Shown here piece by piece: positions 22,735-34,886 of a stretch of DNA of 64,000 nucleotides. A program made the position numbers and the translations under genes. The DNA comes from Scalesia atractyloides (lineage: Eukaryota > Streptophyta > Magnoliopsida > Asterales > Asteraceae), in assembly GCA_947069175.1 (NCBI GenBank), contig CAMTDV010001633.1, positions 59,192,102 to 59,256,101 of the forward strand. Reading direction: 5' to 3'. Below the pieces are notes generated by a model. It ran no database searches, was not told the DNA's origin, and was given only the letters and a program-made list of their open reading frames with translations. How positions within the stretch are numbered: the first letter of the stretch is position 1; each line of letters starts with the position of its first letter.

Positions 22735-23640
22735 TCTCAGATGTTTTCCTTAAGAGTTACCTGGTTTACCCCCAAACAGACAAGTGGAATTCAGGATTGA
22801 CATCCTACTCGGTGCTTCATCAGTTGCAAGAGCTCCATACCATCTAGCACTTACTGAGATGAAAGAATTAAGAACCCAACTTGATGAACTTCTGGAGAAA
22901 GGTTTTATACAACCTAGCTCATCACCTTGGGGAGCTTCGATCTTGTTTGTGAAGAAATAGGACGGTTCAATGCGTGTGTGCATTGATTACCATGAGCTGA
23001 CTAAGATAACATTCAAGAATCGTTATCCGTCGCCCAGGATCGACGATTTATTTGACCAACTTCAAGGAGCAAGCTACTTCCCGAAGATCGATTTGAGGCC
23101 GGGCTATCATCAACTAAAGGTCAGAACGGAAGATGTTCCGAAGACGGCCTTCAGGACAAGATATGGCCACTATGTGTTCTTAGTGATGCCTTTTGGGCTC
23201 ACTAAAGCACCTGTAGCCTTCATGGACCTCATGAACAGGGTCTGCAAAGCTTACTTAGACAAGTTTGTCATTGTCTTCATAGACGACATACTTATCTACT
23301 CTCGTAATCGTTCGGATCACGAGAAACATTTAAGGTGCATATTTGAGTTGTTGAGACAAGAGAAACTCTACGCCAAGTTTTCTAATTGTGAATTTTGGCT
23401 CCGTGAAGTCCAGTTTTTAGGGCATGTCGTAAGTGAATGCGGAATCCAAGTAGATCCCGCCAAGATCGAGGCTATTATAAACTGGCAAGCACCTAATACA
23501 CCATTAGAAATCCGCAGCTTTTTGGGACAGCTGGCTACTATAGAAGATTCATAGAGAACTTTTCAAGGATAGCCAGTCCTCTTACTACACTGACCCGATA
23601 GGATATTAAATTTAATTGGGGTCCTAAACGGCAGGAAGGC
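22735..23640 (+). pseudogene. E1 reverse transcriptase, broken
   Basis: RT motifs run in order: PSSSPWGASILFVKK near 22915-22957, a TAG at 22958-22960, CIDYHELTKITFKN near 22979-23020, the DLRPGYHQLK block near 23090-23120, MPFGLTKAP near 23187-23213, and the intact catalytic box FIDDILIYS at 23275-23301. FLGHVV and the RSFLG connection end the open frame at 23554, where a small frameshift occurs before GYYRRFIENFSRIA. A further TAG is near 23600. The catalytic residues are kept, unlike in E2. Confidence 0.92.
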
Positions 23641-24060
23641 TTCAAGACCTTGAAACAAAAGTTGAGCAATGCTCCAATGCTAACTCTACTAGAAGGCATT
23701 GAAGACTTCATTGTCTAATGTGATGCATCGCACACAGGTATGGGGTGTGTGCTTATGCAAAGAGGAAAAGTGATTGCTTATGCATCACGACAATTAAAAG
23801 TACATGAAAGGAATTACACCATTCATGATTTAGAGTTGGGTGTCGTTGTATTTGCGCTTAAATTGTGGAGACATTATTTATATGGAATTAAGTAATTTAT
23901 ATACACGGATCACAAAAGTCTCCAACACACTTATTCAATCAAAAGGACTTGAATATGCGACAATGTCGGTGGATGGAAACACTTAATGACTACGGTTGAG
24001 AGATCCGCTACCACCCGGGCAAAATAAATGTGGTTGCCGATGCACTAAGTCGCAAGGAAA
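23641..24060 (+). pseudogene. E1 RNase H, broken
   Basis: CDASHTGMGCVLMQRGKVIA near 23720-23780 carries the first catalytic Asp. A stop directly precedes it (23716-23718). DLELG near 23830, YTDHKSL near 23902-23925 (after a TAA) and ADALSRKE near 24036-24060 follow. A TGA near 23998 breaks the last part. All four acidic positions are still visible. Confidence 0.87.
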
Positions 24061-24238
24061 GGGTTAAACCTATTCGGGTCAATGCTAAGAGCATCAAACT
24101 CAAGAGTAGTTTGAATGAAAGGATTTTGAATGCGCAAAAGCAAGCCTTGTTAGAGGCAAACCTTCCATGCGCAGAATTGGGTAAAACCGTGGAACAATTA
24201 ACACCTGGAAGTGACGGGATCCTCAGACTTAATGGACG
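24061..24238 (+). pseudogene. E1 spacer and start of integrase, cut by E4
   Basis: The frame open from 24030 runs through a linker between RNase H and integrase and ends at E4's target site GGACG (24234-24238). The zinc-binding and core parts resume at 54826. The chimeric codons after 24239 belong to the E4 LTR. Confidence 0.85.
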
Positions 24239-24660
24239 TGTTAGATCGTCTCCACGTTAAGCTCGGGAACCTAAATTGTATCTATTGTCCATACAAGCGG
24301 AAATTATATGACAAGATTAACCGAATGCAAGATTTACTGTTTAGTCACTGTTTTATTGATCATTAAAGTTCAATACATGTCAAATCCTGATCCGACAGAG
24401 CTTCGCCGTCAGTGTACCAAAATTGCAGAAGTTACAAATGAAGGAAACAAGACTACTATTTATAGCCACACAAGTTCGCTGGTGGGAGATCAAGTTCGGG
24501 CGAACTTGTCTTGATCAAGTTCGGCCGAACTTGATCTTACATGAAGATTCCAAGAGAACTTGTGTACTAATTACATAAATACCCTTCATTTTCTAGTCTA
24601 ATCTAGCCAAAACTATACAGACTCGATCCAAGACTAAGACCTAGACATTATGTACTAACC
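24239..24660 (-). repeat. E4 3' LTR
   Basis: On the plus strand it reads TGTTAGATCGTC to TGTACTAACC; the last base should be A as in the other LTR, so one terminal base has changed. It matches 54400-54820. On the minus strand a TATAAATA box lies at 24457-24464, and two palindromes lie just upstream of it (24491-24536). Confidence 0.94.
24491..24536. repeat. Paired palindromes in E4 3' LTR, upstream of TATA
   Basis: CAAGTTCGGGCGAACTTG (24491-24508) and CAAGTTCGGCCGAACTTG (24516-24533). The second extends to a perfect 24-bp palindrome, 24513-24536. In the element's sense they lie about 27-72 bp upstream of TATAAATA (24457-24464), the position expected of promoter control sites. The same pair is at 54654-54696 in the other LTR. 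Confidence 0.9.
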
Positions 24661-24673
24661 GACTCCCCCTTGG
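24661..24673 (-). other. E4 polypurine tract
   Basis: On the minus strand, CCAAGGGGGAGTC abuts the 3' LTR. The identical tract precedes the E5 3' LTR at 50094-50106. It would prime plus-strand synthesis. Confidence 0.9.
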
Positions 24674-24706
24674 ATATCGTCTTCGTCTTGATCAGTCTTC
24701 ACAACT

Positions 24707-27700
24707 CTATCTTTGTCTGACTCTTCCAAAGAAGTTCTTTATCGGCTTCTTTCTTCTTTCTTGTGATGGAATCGGTGTTTGATCTGTAGGCGGCACTTTA
24801 GTCATAAATTGAAATATTATCAGTCTTGCCTCCTTTGTTCTTTCTAGAATCTGTTCATGGCGTCTTTCTTCTTTAAGAAACTCTTCACTTTCAATCTCTC
24901 GCCAACTCGATTCCCACATTCTTCCAGAGTTAACTTCATGTGCATAGCAGACATTCACAACACTCTGATATTGCATCGCTTGCTCTATTTGACGTTCTTC
25001 GTAACAGATCTTGCTGAAGAATAGAAATTTAATATCCTCCTTTGAGCAGTTTACTAGAAACATCAGGTCTAGTATACGAATCGTTCTCCACAGTCCTCTC
25101 AAACCATCTACTCAAAACATTTCAACTCTTTCCCGAGTGATATCCAAATGATCTTCAAACTTTAGAACTATCACTGCTTCATAAGTATTAGGATCAATCT
25201 GCCACCACTTAAACAGAGGATAGAAATTTTGTTCGATAGGCATTAGGAGCATGTTCCTCATAGCTCTTGGACGCTTCATGATCAACGTGATATCTTTAAT
25301 CCATGTCTTCTTATCTGTTTTGATTCGACGTTTCGGAATGAATGGCTTCCAGTACCTGAAACCTTGCGTAGCTTCAAACTTGATCATTTTCCAAAGCAAC
25401 TGATCAATAAACTTCATATGATATGTGACGTTACGCATCTGCACTAGCTCCTCAATATCCCAGTAAGGCAATGTTTTGAAATCTGCCAGATATTTGAAGT
25501 GTTGAACTCCAAACTCCCTTTTGATGGCATACACATTCAATTCTTTGAACCACGCCCAGCTAAGTATATCACCCAATGACACATCTTTTTCTCTGGTAAA
25601 GAATGCTAATGGACGTCGAAACTTTTGTTCACGTGGCATTTCTTTAAAGCAGGACTTCTTCGCTTGCGCAGTCTCATCTTTTGTCCTCGGTTTAGGGATT
25701 TTTCCTTATCGTACAGACTCTTCGATCTTTTCTTTCAACATGTCTTCATTTAACTGCTCATACATCTCCTCAAAAGTTGGAAAACTATCAGTGTTCAACC
25801 CTGTGTACTTCTCAGCTTCATCTTATTCATCATCAGAAGACCAATCTTCAACTATAACTTTATTGTAATCGTATGCTTCATATCTTCGTTTGTAATGATA
25901 CTCGTTCGGCTCAAATGTATTCACATTCAGTACTTGCTTTTCAAAATCAAAAGCGAATGATTCTGCATCAACATCAATCAGCTTTGCCAAATCTTCCTTT
26001 GTGTAGTTGTGCACATACTCGCGTTCCTCAACATTGTTCTAGCATCAGAATTAAAGGATTTGTAGGAACTGCAGCCATAGGCATAGCTGTAATAGCATTT
26101 GACATATCAATATCATCCTTTTGTTCCCCTGTTCGCTCCCCTTGAGTTTGATCATCCATCTGATTAGATTCATCATTCAGCAACGACGTAAAATTTCTTC
26201 TGTCACTTTAGCATCAACAATTTTCATACCGACTCCACCCTGATCATCAGCATCATTACCACCATCATTGCCAGAGTTATATTTTGTATTGTCTGCTTGA
26301 TCATCATCATCATCTTTATCTTCAGCTTCATCATCGTCTTTTGTTTCTATTTCTGTTTCTGGATCAATTTCAGACTCCAAAGCTTTAGCAGACTCTTTTA
26401 CAGGTTAATCTCAGGCATTCTTTCAATAACATTCTTTCCCTTGCCCTGTTCAGCCAGTTCTTTTTCAGCTTTCTCTTTGGCTTCCTGTAGATCTATGCGT
26501 GCGTATTCAGCATCAAATAAATACCAAGAGTATTAGTCAAAACTTTCTGCAGTCTGGAGAATCTTCAATCATTCAACTCTTTTTCCGATCATAATTATGC
26601 TAACTCTTTCATCAATCTTTCGTTTGCATCTTGTAAGCTTTCAATTAGGGCTTTTAGAGACCCTCGATCGCCTTCTAAAAACTTGACTTTGTCAGACAGA
26701 CTTGACTTTGTCAGACAGAATCTCTTTTTCCACTTCACTCTGCTACACCAGTTTCTCTAACTCAGCTTTTTCTAACTCATTCTTCGCTACTTTTTCTTCC
26801 AGAATTTTCACACGCTTTTCAAGCTCATCAACATCTGTATCTGGGAAGAATCATTCAAATCTTGAATATCCACTGGCTCGTTCAGAATATCTCCAAATAA
26901 CTTCGATTTAGGAGTCGTCTTTGGTGTCGATTTAGGAGTACCCTTTGGTGTAGACGCTTTAGTAGTTGAGCTTTTAGGTTGAGAAGCTGTTGGCGGATCT
27001 TGCGACGTGATAATAGGAATCTCAAGCAATTCAGATTCAGGAGGTTCTTGTGTAACTCCTGTCTGTACTAACGTCTCAGCCGCAGGAGGTTCTTGTGTAG
27101 CTCCTATAGATTTTGCACCGGAAGGTTCTTGTGGGACTTCTGTGCTTTTCGGCTTACCAATATAACGTCTGATTTTTGTCTTTTTTATTTTCTTTCCTTT
27201 TGTCTTTGGAGACCTTATAGCCTTCTTAGATACATCAGTTACTGAAGACTTTACTCGTTTCACTTTCTTCTTTGATCTCTCCTCATCAGATTCTTTCTCA
27301 TGCTCATGCTCATAGTCTGTGTCTGTTTCTTTGATCTCTTCAGCAGCTGTTTCAGCGATTGATTTCTTTGTAGCCTTTTCAAGCGAATCATCACTATCAT
27401 TATCATTCTCTGATGTCGCAGAAATCACCTCATCTTCCTGTGTTGTTTTCTCAGTCTCCTGACTTTCAATAACAACTGCCGCACTAGAACCAGCTTCAGT
27501 TTGAATATTGACAGGCTCATCTTCATCAACTAACATCGTATCAACTTTCTTGATCTTTCGCGAAGCTTTCTTCTTCTCTTGAACAACAACCTTTTTGAGG
27601 AACCAATCACTTCGCTTTTCTTTGAAAGTAGATAGCCATTCCAACTCAGCGTTTTGTTCCTTTTCATCACCGCTATCGTCTTTCCTCCACTTATACTCTG

Positions 27701-28501
27701 GCGGCGCGACATAGTTCTCAGAGGACATAGCACCAAATAAAGGCTTAGCAACAGGTGCAGATGATTGCTTTTGTAAAGTGATTAGCTTCTTGACGGTCGT
27801 ATCATCCAGATGGCTCAAATATACAATATCATTCTGATCTTTCGCAATCTTCTTAAACTTTTCATCTATCAACATTTGTACGAACCTCGGATACATCACA
27901 AGCCTCTTTGACCCCATGTTGTTCTTCATATGAGTGAATACTAGCTTCGAATAATTGAACCTCTTGTTCAGAATGAGCGTTGTTGCCATGCAGGCCATAT
28001 AGTCTTGAACATCGTCTAAACCGGCCTTTCGATGACTAAAAGTATGAATAATCACATGCATCAAGACTTGTTAGGATTAGGGACTGATCTTTTCTTCAGC
28101 GTAGATTCGTTTACATGCCCCTTGTACCCCATACGACAAAAACATCCCCTAACCATTCGTTCATCTAGCATCATAGGATCATCTTTGTGATCGTTGAAGT
28201 TCAAAACCTTTCGGATATCCGCCTCTGTCACAATATTCTCTTTATCTTCTTCACCAACACGTACTACTGATGAAATCGCTGTATCGTCTTCATTCATTGC
28301 AGCTCCAAAATCGATAAACATGTGACCTGTAGACCACTGTTTTTCCATAATCGCCTTGTGGATCAGAATCCGTTCAATAAATGGTAAAATATCATCAAAT
28401 GCTCTGAGCGATGGACAAATAGCTTGATCCAACGTGATGCATGTGCTGTGAAATTTATTAAACGACAGCTGAATATTCTGCAAACACGAAAATCGAGACA
28501 A
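24707..28501 (-). pseudogene. E4 ORF3, extra protein between pol and 3' LTR, broken
   Basis: Open pieces in minus order are 28501-28061, 28064-26808, 26380-26177, 26014-25823, 25639-25112 and 25102-24707. Parts in order: a globular N-terminus (KFHSTCITLDQAICPSL, RMGYKGHVNE, QDYMACMATTLILNKRFNYS, YPRFVQMLID); a long Lys/Glu/Ser-rich region with basic KTKGKKIKKTKIRR; three or four TQEPP units; an acidic stretch; and a second globular region (KFRRPLAFFTREKDVSL, KFEATQGFRYWKPF, QNFYPLFKWWQIDPNTYEAV). The end is basic, KKPIKNFFGR. I see no signal peptide or membrane span. It occupies the place of the env-like ORF of Sireviruses. Function is unknown. E5 has the same ORF. Confidence 0.82.
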
Positions 28502-30727
28502 ATTAGTCGAACTTTTTCAATTTTACAAGTTTCTATCAAGTTCGGGGGAACTTGATTGGTAATTTGACATTAAGTTCGGTCGGACTTGTCCACATTATAT
28601 AAACATTACAACACACAAGTCCGGGCGAACTTGCCATACCAATTTTGAACTTTTTTCTCACAAGTTCGGGCGAACTTGTTTAAGATTTAACAAAACTTAT
28701 TCATACAAGTCCGGGCGAACTTGTGATGAAATTTTTTTCACAGATTTAATAAGAAGTTCTGGCAGACTTGTATACACATTTCATCATCAGATGACAAGTT
28801 CGGCCGAACTTGATTCCAAGAATCTTTTGACAAGTTCGGGCGAATTTGTCATCGTCCTAACCAAACCTGTTACCATCATAAACATGACCTTCTGATCAAA
28901 TTTAACACATTATTGTGGTCGTTTTTGTTTGTTAATCATGTTTTAAGTTCCAATTTGTTCATTAAAGGTCCATAGCATGTCAAACATTCCAACTCAGATC
29001 TAAAACTGTTCAAACTCGATCAATCTATGGTCCAAAACATGAAATCTCACCATAGCCATGATGAGTAGTGTGCAAATCACTACTAATCAGGTTCAATTCG
29101 GGCAGCACTTCGTCGTGTGAATGCCAATTTCAAAATCGCTCAATTTCGCACCTAAGTTCGCTCTGAAGGTTGAAGACGAGTAATGAGGTTCGGTCGAACT
29201 TGTACATCCAATCAACTAAGATCAGATAAGTCTGGGCGAACTTGTTGACTGATAACAGATTTCAAACTTTAACAAGTTCCGTCGAACTTGATTACAAGTC
29301 CGGGCGAACTTTAACAATTTTAAAACTTAAATTTTTCAAAATTTTCAATTTAAACCCTAAACTTTTCTGATTTTACCAGTTTTAACAATCCACTCAGTTG
29401 ACCAAGTCCAAGCTAATGACCTTGGTTAACCAATTTGTCTGCCGAGTCCAAGTTAATGACCTCGGTTTGACCCGTTATAAACAAACTGTTTGTTTTTCTC
29501 AAAATCAAGTTTCAAATTAATGAACTCTTAATCGTTTTGACTTATCAAATTTTACAGGTTAGCTCCCAGCCCTTGTCAATCAGATTCCCACCAGTTTAGC
29601 ACCTTGCCAGACTTCGAAGATCCGTTCTCCAACATTGGCTTGTAGAAACTAATGTAGAAACAAAATCTTTTTGTATTTTTGTAAGTTTATGCTAAAACAC
29701 ACTGAAAATCTTTTTGGTTTTAATCTGTAAAGCAGATAAACTATGTACAGAACGAAGTAAACTATGTACAAACATATTTACAGTCATATTTTTGTGAATT
29801 CATGCCTAAGGATCATATCAGTTGTTTGAGACATATCACCAGTACCGTTGACCTTTAGATGACTTTAAGTTTTAAACTCGTTTACCTAGATTGTCGATAT
29901 GTTTGTCCACTTAAACTTCGACACATTTCTCAGTTGTTCCAAGATATGTTAGGTATGAATTATGAAACTTGACTTAACTATGGTTCAAATCTCAGAATAT
30001 ACTCCCGTATCAAGATTCCCTATATTTCATCTTACAGGTGAATATAGCATAATTGATATGTGTATCTAGGTTAACGCGAATCCTTGAGAGCTCAGGTTAA
30101 TACCACTGTATCGACAAAGAGATGAATGCTCGACTTTAAGGTGTGTTCCATTTAAGGAATCTTTTAAGCACTGCAAATGATTAGATCTTTCGATTCTTTT
30201 CAAGTTTGCATGCAGTTTAGGGGTTTTTAGCATAAAGCATTATAGAAGTTCTAGGCTATTGCTTCCGCAAAATCAGAAGAACCTGTATCATACCCCAGAT
30301 ATCAACTATCTATAAAGACCTCGTATCTCAGAATCAGGCAATCTCTCAAACGAAATTTCGGAGTACTAAGTCCATATATCCGAGAGATGTTAATCCACAA
30401 GATTAAGTAGTTTTAAAATTTAGTTTATATCTCAGAAACAATTTACTGGACGTGTAAAGTCTATCGACACATCCACAGTAAGACTTGTTTATCACTTTTA
30501 AAACTTCACATTTCTTTAGCATACTGTGATAGTCCACTGATGTACTATCATTTCCTTTTGTGACAACAAATTCTTTTTGTCTTTTTTAAATGTTTTTGTA
30601 CTTTTTGAAATTTTTATATGTTTTTGTATTTTCTCAAATATTTCTCCCACTAAAATCAAAAATATATTTTTTGTATTTCAGTTTTTAAGAAATACTAATC
30701 TAAAAGATATACAAACCAATGTGGATC
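28502..30727 (-). other. E4 non-coding spacer between pol and ORF3
   Basis: Over 2 kb without coding sequence. Near 28537-29312 it carries palindrome clusters; the rest (about 29500-30700) matches, in single copy, the 1.1-kb unit that is duplicated in E5. A tract corresponding to the E5 polypurine-like site (42726) is present near 30645-30655 in mutated form (minus-strand TAGTGGGAGAAA). Confidence 0.8.
28537..29312. repeat. Palindrome clusters in E4 spacer
   Basis: Twelve copies related to CAAGTTCGGGCGAACTTG. Eight start near 28537, 28571, 28614, 28659, 28704, 28752, 28793 and 28831, with steps of 34-48 bp. Four more lie at about 29186, 29226, 29271 and 29295. Arms are kept better than the spacers between them, which look unrelated. 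Confidence 0.88.
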
Positions 30728-32330
30728 ACGTGAACTCGTCGTCCGATCCGTATTCAACCTCTGCTTCCACACCTGTCAGCAAATTTTTAATACCGTTAAG
30801 CCTCATGAGATATTTAAATCTTGTTAAAGGAAATGCTTTGGTAAAAAAATCAGCTTTTTGTTCATCGGTGTGGATTTTTTCTATTCGCACCAACTTCTTT
30901 TTGTAGTAGGCACGAATGAAATGATAACGAATTTCAATGTGTTTAGTACGAGAGTGATGAACATGATTTTTAGTGATGTCGATTGCTGCCTTATATCTAC
31001 ATATAAAGACGTATCAAGAAATTGCAATCCAAAGTCCCTCATCTGTTGTTGAATCCATAGGATTTGAGAACAACAGCTGGAAGCAGAAATGTATTATGCT
31101 TCACAGGTAGAAAAAGAGATCGTGGTTTGTTTCTTGCATTGCCACGTTACCAAACGAGTTCCGAAGAACTGGCAACCAGCCGTTGTAGATTTAGAATTCA
31201 GCTTGTCCACCCCGAAGTCAGAATCAGCGTATCCCATGAGATCAAAGTTATCGTTCTTTGGATACCACAAGCCGGTGCTTGGACATCCCTTCAAGTAACG
31301 AAATATTCTTTTGACTATCTGCATGTGTGACACTCGAGGACTGGACTGATATCTCGCGCAAAGGCAGGTAGGATACATGATATCTGGGCGAGATGCCGTC
31401 AGATACATCAGAGATCCTATCATCGACCAATAGAGTGTATCATCTACTTTCGTTCCTGTCTCGTCAATGCAAATCCCGTGATTCAGTGCCAGAGGAGTCG
31501 AAAGCGGCTTCGAGCTATCCATTTCAAACTTCTCCTTAATATCGTGAATATATTTTGTTTGATGAATGAATATGTTGTCTGGTAACTGATCGACCTGTAA
31601 TCCGAGTAAGAATTTCATTTAACCCATAGAAGACATCTCGAATTTCTTCTTCATGATCTTTTCGAACTCTTTGCAAAGACTATCATCTGTTGATCCAAAG
31701 ATGATATCATCCACATAGATTTTCACGATGATTAGATGATTTCCGACTTCCTTGGTAAACAATGTACTGTCCACTGTGCCTCTAGTAAAGCCGTTTCCAA
31801 CGAGATGTTGAGATAACGTCTCGTACCAAGCTCTCGGGGCTTGATGTAATCCGTATAAGGCTTTGTCTAGGAGATAAGCTTTGTTCTTGTTCAGCGGATC
31901 GACGAACCCCAGTAGTTGGCCGACGTACACTTGTTCGCGTAGCTTACCATAGAGAAATGCAGATTTCACATCTAACTGGTACACCTTAAAACCTTTCCAA
32001 GCTGCGAATGCAAGGAAAATGCGAATTGACTCTAATCGTGATACCGGTGCATAAACTTCTGTGTAGTCAATACCATCTTGCTGGTGGAAACCTTTGACAG
32101 CCAACCGAGCTTTGTTTCTAACAATCACACCCCGATCATCCCTTTTGCACTTGAAGACACACTTCGTATCTATAGCTTTCTGCTTCGGTGGTAAGTCGAC
32201 AAGTCTCCAAACTCCCAATTTCTCGAACTGTAACAGTTCCTCTTGCTTGCTATAACCCAGTTCTCATCACCGAGAGCTTCATTCACCGTCTTTGGCTCTA
32301 TTTGAGATATGAAACATGAATAATAGCAGT
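30728..32330 (-). pseudogene. E4 copia reverse transcriptase and RNase H, broken
   Basis: On the minus strand RT opens near 32330 and is mostly open at 32218-31619 and 31618-31094. Motifs: IDTKCVFKCKRDDRGVIVR (usual Trp replaced by Cys), YTEVYAPVSRLESIR, QLDVKSAFLYGKL, the catalytic box IYVDDIIFGS with YVDD at 31706-31717, and MKFLLGLQVDQ. RNase H follows: YADSDFGVDK and STCEAEY. A stop falls between the two main frames at 31619, and further stops lie after 31094. The end is inferred by alignment with E5. Confidence 0.92.
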
Positions 32331-32984
32331 AGTCTTGAGTAGGAGCAACCCGGGTATAGAAACAACTTAGTGCTTTATTGATTTGACTTCTTGTTCGCAC
32401 ACCAGTTTGTAATTCACCTATAATATTCGTTGAACGATGGTATGAATAAGATCGTGGCATCTCTTCGCTAGGAACATCAACTGAGCTTTGCTGATTTGTA
32501 ATATTCGGACCAACGATTAAGTCAACAGAAGGAGTGCTCAATGTTGCTTCATTTCGATTGCTCGGGCCAGCAGATTGATTCAACATGCTTGTTATCTGCT
32601 CGGATTCTTTATCTGAAGATGATTCTCCATCAGCATCGAAAGTCAGAGCTTCATCAGAGTCAAAATTCTGATTCTGAGGCATATTGGGCTCTGAAGTTTT
32701 ATTTCCTAGTTTAGTGGAAACATTTGTTGGAGGAGTAGTAGGTGTTATTTCTGCTTCAAAAACATTTTCAACCGGGACACCACTAATACTCGGACCTGCA
32801 CCAGAAGATGAAATATCCAACGTGGGTTGATTAACCACAATTGGTCTAATAATTTGTTCTTGATTTTTCGACTATTGAAGATAATAAAGCGCTGCAAGTT
32901 CTTCGTCAGACGGTTCTTCAGGCAAGTCGAATGACTTCCACAATTCTTGGTAGTTGAACAACCACGCGTCACCTTTCCTTTGAA
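32331..32984 (-). pseudogene. E4 integrase-RT linker
   Basis: A low-complexity Ser/Asn/Glu-rich linker, mostly within the open frame 32838-32170, with segments such as NQNFDSDEALTFDADGESS. It follows integrase and precedes RT, as in copia Pol. A stop near 32873 interrupts it. There is a closely similar linker in E5 at 40430-41056. Confidence 0.75.
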
Positions 32985-33797
32985 TAGGAGTTGTGTACTT
33001 AAAGCAATCCACGTGTTGTGCTTCGATTACCCTTCTCATAGCAGGAACATAAACTCATCTTACCGGACTAGCATACCCGACAAAGAAACCTTCAAGCGAT
33101 TTAGCACCAAACTTTCCATCTTGATCGATTACTGTACATCGTGCACCAAATGGCTCTAGATATTTCAAATATGGTTTCCTTCGATTAATCATTTCAAACC
33201 TGTCTTTTTAGTCGGTTTGACAGTTAAGACCTTGTTTAAAGTGTAGCATGCCGCTGCAACCGCCTCACTCCAGAAGCTAACAGGAAGCTTTGAGTCTGCA
33301 AGCATGGTTCTTGCTATTTCGATCAATGTTCTATTCTTCCTTTTAGCTACGCCATTTTGTTTTGGAGTATAAGGTGCACTGAATTCGTGCAGAATTCCTT
33401 TGGCGTTGCAAAACTCTTTCATTTTTACGTCTGAAAGGGAGATGATATAGGTTTTCGAGCTTCTTGAAAAGAATCACCAGATTGTCAAACGTTTCATCTT
33501 TAGACTCTTGAAAGAAAACCCACGAATATCGAGAATAATCATCTGTGATGACTAAGCAGTATAGGTCTCCTGAAATACTTCGCACGTTCACAGGACCAAA
33601 TAAATCCATATGAAGACGTTGAAGCGGCAACTTTATAGAATTCAGAATCTTCTTTGGATGTGACTTTTTGATCTGCTTCCCTTTCTTACATTCTAGACAG
33701 TGATCCGTTATGTGGAAGCTTCAAAGTTTACACCTTCAACCAAGTCGTTATGAACTAGAAAATTCATTTTTTTCGTAAATGAATGTGCCCCATTTTC
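32985..33797 (-). pseudogene. E4 copia integrase, broken
   Basis: The zinc-binding part (CLECKKGKQIKKS) lies near 33665-33705. The catalytic core has RLHMDLFGPVNVRSISGD near 33630-33575 and DDYSRYSWVFFQESKDE. The second Asp region, near 33440, is damaged by a frameshift. TPKQNGVAKRKNRTLIE carries the segment around the third catalytic position, but the usual Glu of VAER reads Lys. The domain ends with the FWSEAVAAACYTLNK block and a GAP/GF-type C-terminus near 33000-33130. Confidence 0.88.
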
Positions 33798-34253
33798 CTA
33801 TGCCAAAGAATATAACCTTTCTCCGTAGCTTTCGAGACAAAAACATTGTGCCGATTTTGATGATGTGGTAGCGACACCCATATCCAACACATATAAATCA
33901 TTTTCACGTGGGGCGCGCATCAGAATCCAATCATCAGGAATCTTGAAACCCGGCTTCAGAATAATGCACTTTTTATCATTGAAATGCACCGTGAACTGTT
34001 TGTCACAAATTTGTGAGATGCTCAGAAGATTGTTCTCCAGCTCAGCAATGTAATTCACATGATCAAACGATACTACGCCATTGGAAAGTTTTCCTTCGGC
34101 AACTATCCTTCCACCTTGATTACCGGCAAAGCCGACATATCCGCCATTTATAGCGTTAATGTCGAAGAGAAGAGCTTTCATCCCTGTCATATGTCTTGAC
34201 GCTCCACTATCCAGAATCCACTTTGAAAGAACGGATCTCTGGAGCCCCTGCAC
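33798..34253 (-). pseudogene. E4 protease and pre-integrase domain
   Basis: An open frame of 151 codons starts with QGLQRSVLSKWILDSGASRH, with the DSGA protease motif intact near 34200, and runs on through the GAG-pre-integrase region (YIAELENNLLSISQICD). The frame is +1 relative to the gag stop TAA (first base 34266, minus strand). It breaks before the HH part of the integrase zinc finger. Confidence 0.88.
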
Positions 34254-34478
34254 ATATTATCATTTAGTTAAAAAGCGCGACCCAAGCCTTCTTGGTCTTG
34301 GGTTTGGGATAAAAAGCTTCATAATCATCCTCAAAATCTCCATCTGAACCTCCACTGTCATTTACAGTTTCAAAGTTAACATTCTTTTTACCGTTTGAAG
34401 AGTTGATACCAATTGAAGATTTGACAGTTTCAGGTTTAATCTCATATTTAGATTCTTTGCTTTTACCGGTCTTAACTA
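34254..34478 (-). pseudogene. E4 gag, C-terminal end
   Basis: This is the last 70 or so codons of E4 gag, ending KKAWVALFN then TAA (34266-34264). E5 sits upstream in the reading direction. The acidic DGDFEDDYEAFYP-like segment before the end matches E5 near 39015-39055. Confidence 0.85.
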
Positions 34479-34483
34479 GCTCA

Positions 34484-34871
34484 TGTTGGTGTAGAATGTC
34501 TATGTCTTAGTCTTATATCGAGTCTATATAGATTAGATGTGAATAGGCTAGTAAACGAAGTATTTATGTGTTTCTATGCCAAGTTCGCTGGAAATGGATA
34601 TATGATGTCAAGTTCTGCCGAACTTGACTATGTCAAGTTCGCTCGAACTCATGCACTTGTGCTAGTGTATATAGCTAGCTTGAGTCTTGTCATTTGTAAC
34701 TTTGGTGCTCTGAGTAGCGAAGCTCTATCAAACTGGAGATTTGAAGTTTATCAATAAAATAGACGTTTAACTGAGTAATTCTTGTTATTTGGTAATCGTG
34801 TCATAATATTCCGCTATTAAGGACATTAGATATCAAATCTAGGTTCCTATGCTATCAGGATCGGTCCTACA
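34484..34871 (+). repeat. E5 5' LTR
   Basis: It begins TGTTGGTGTAG and ends GGTCCTACA. TATATAG at 34668-34674 is the likely TATA box and AATAAA at 34753-34758 a likely poly(A) signal. Two palindromes (34609-34650) lie just upstream of the TATA box. About 32 bp containing most of the second one is missing from the 3' LTR. Confidence 0.94.
34609..34650. repeat. Palindromes in E5 5' LTR, upstream of TATA
   Basis: CAAGTTCTGCCGAACTTG (34609-34626) and CAAGTTCGCTCGAACTC (34634-34650). They end 18 bp before TATATAG. The arrangement mirrors that of the E4 LTR, although the surrounding LTR sequences differ. Confidence 0.88.
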
Positions 34872-34873
34872 AG

Positions 34874-34886
34874 TGGTATCAGAGCT
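34874..34886 (+). other. E5 primer-binding site (tRNA-Met type)
   Basis: TGGTATCAGAGCT lies 2 bp after the LTR. It matches the tRNA-Met site except for the last base. Confidence 0.88.

Noticed and set aside
26681..26720. Tandem copy of CTTGACTTTGTCAGACAGA in E4 ORF3
   Set aside because: A real but single short duplication (about 19 bp) that looks like post-insertion slippage; no further meaning was apparent.
31064..31330. Plus-strand frames opposite E4 RT
   Set aside because: They are reverse-strand shadows of the copia RT/RNase H coding sequence.
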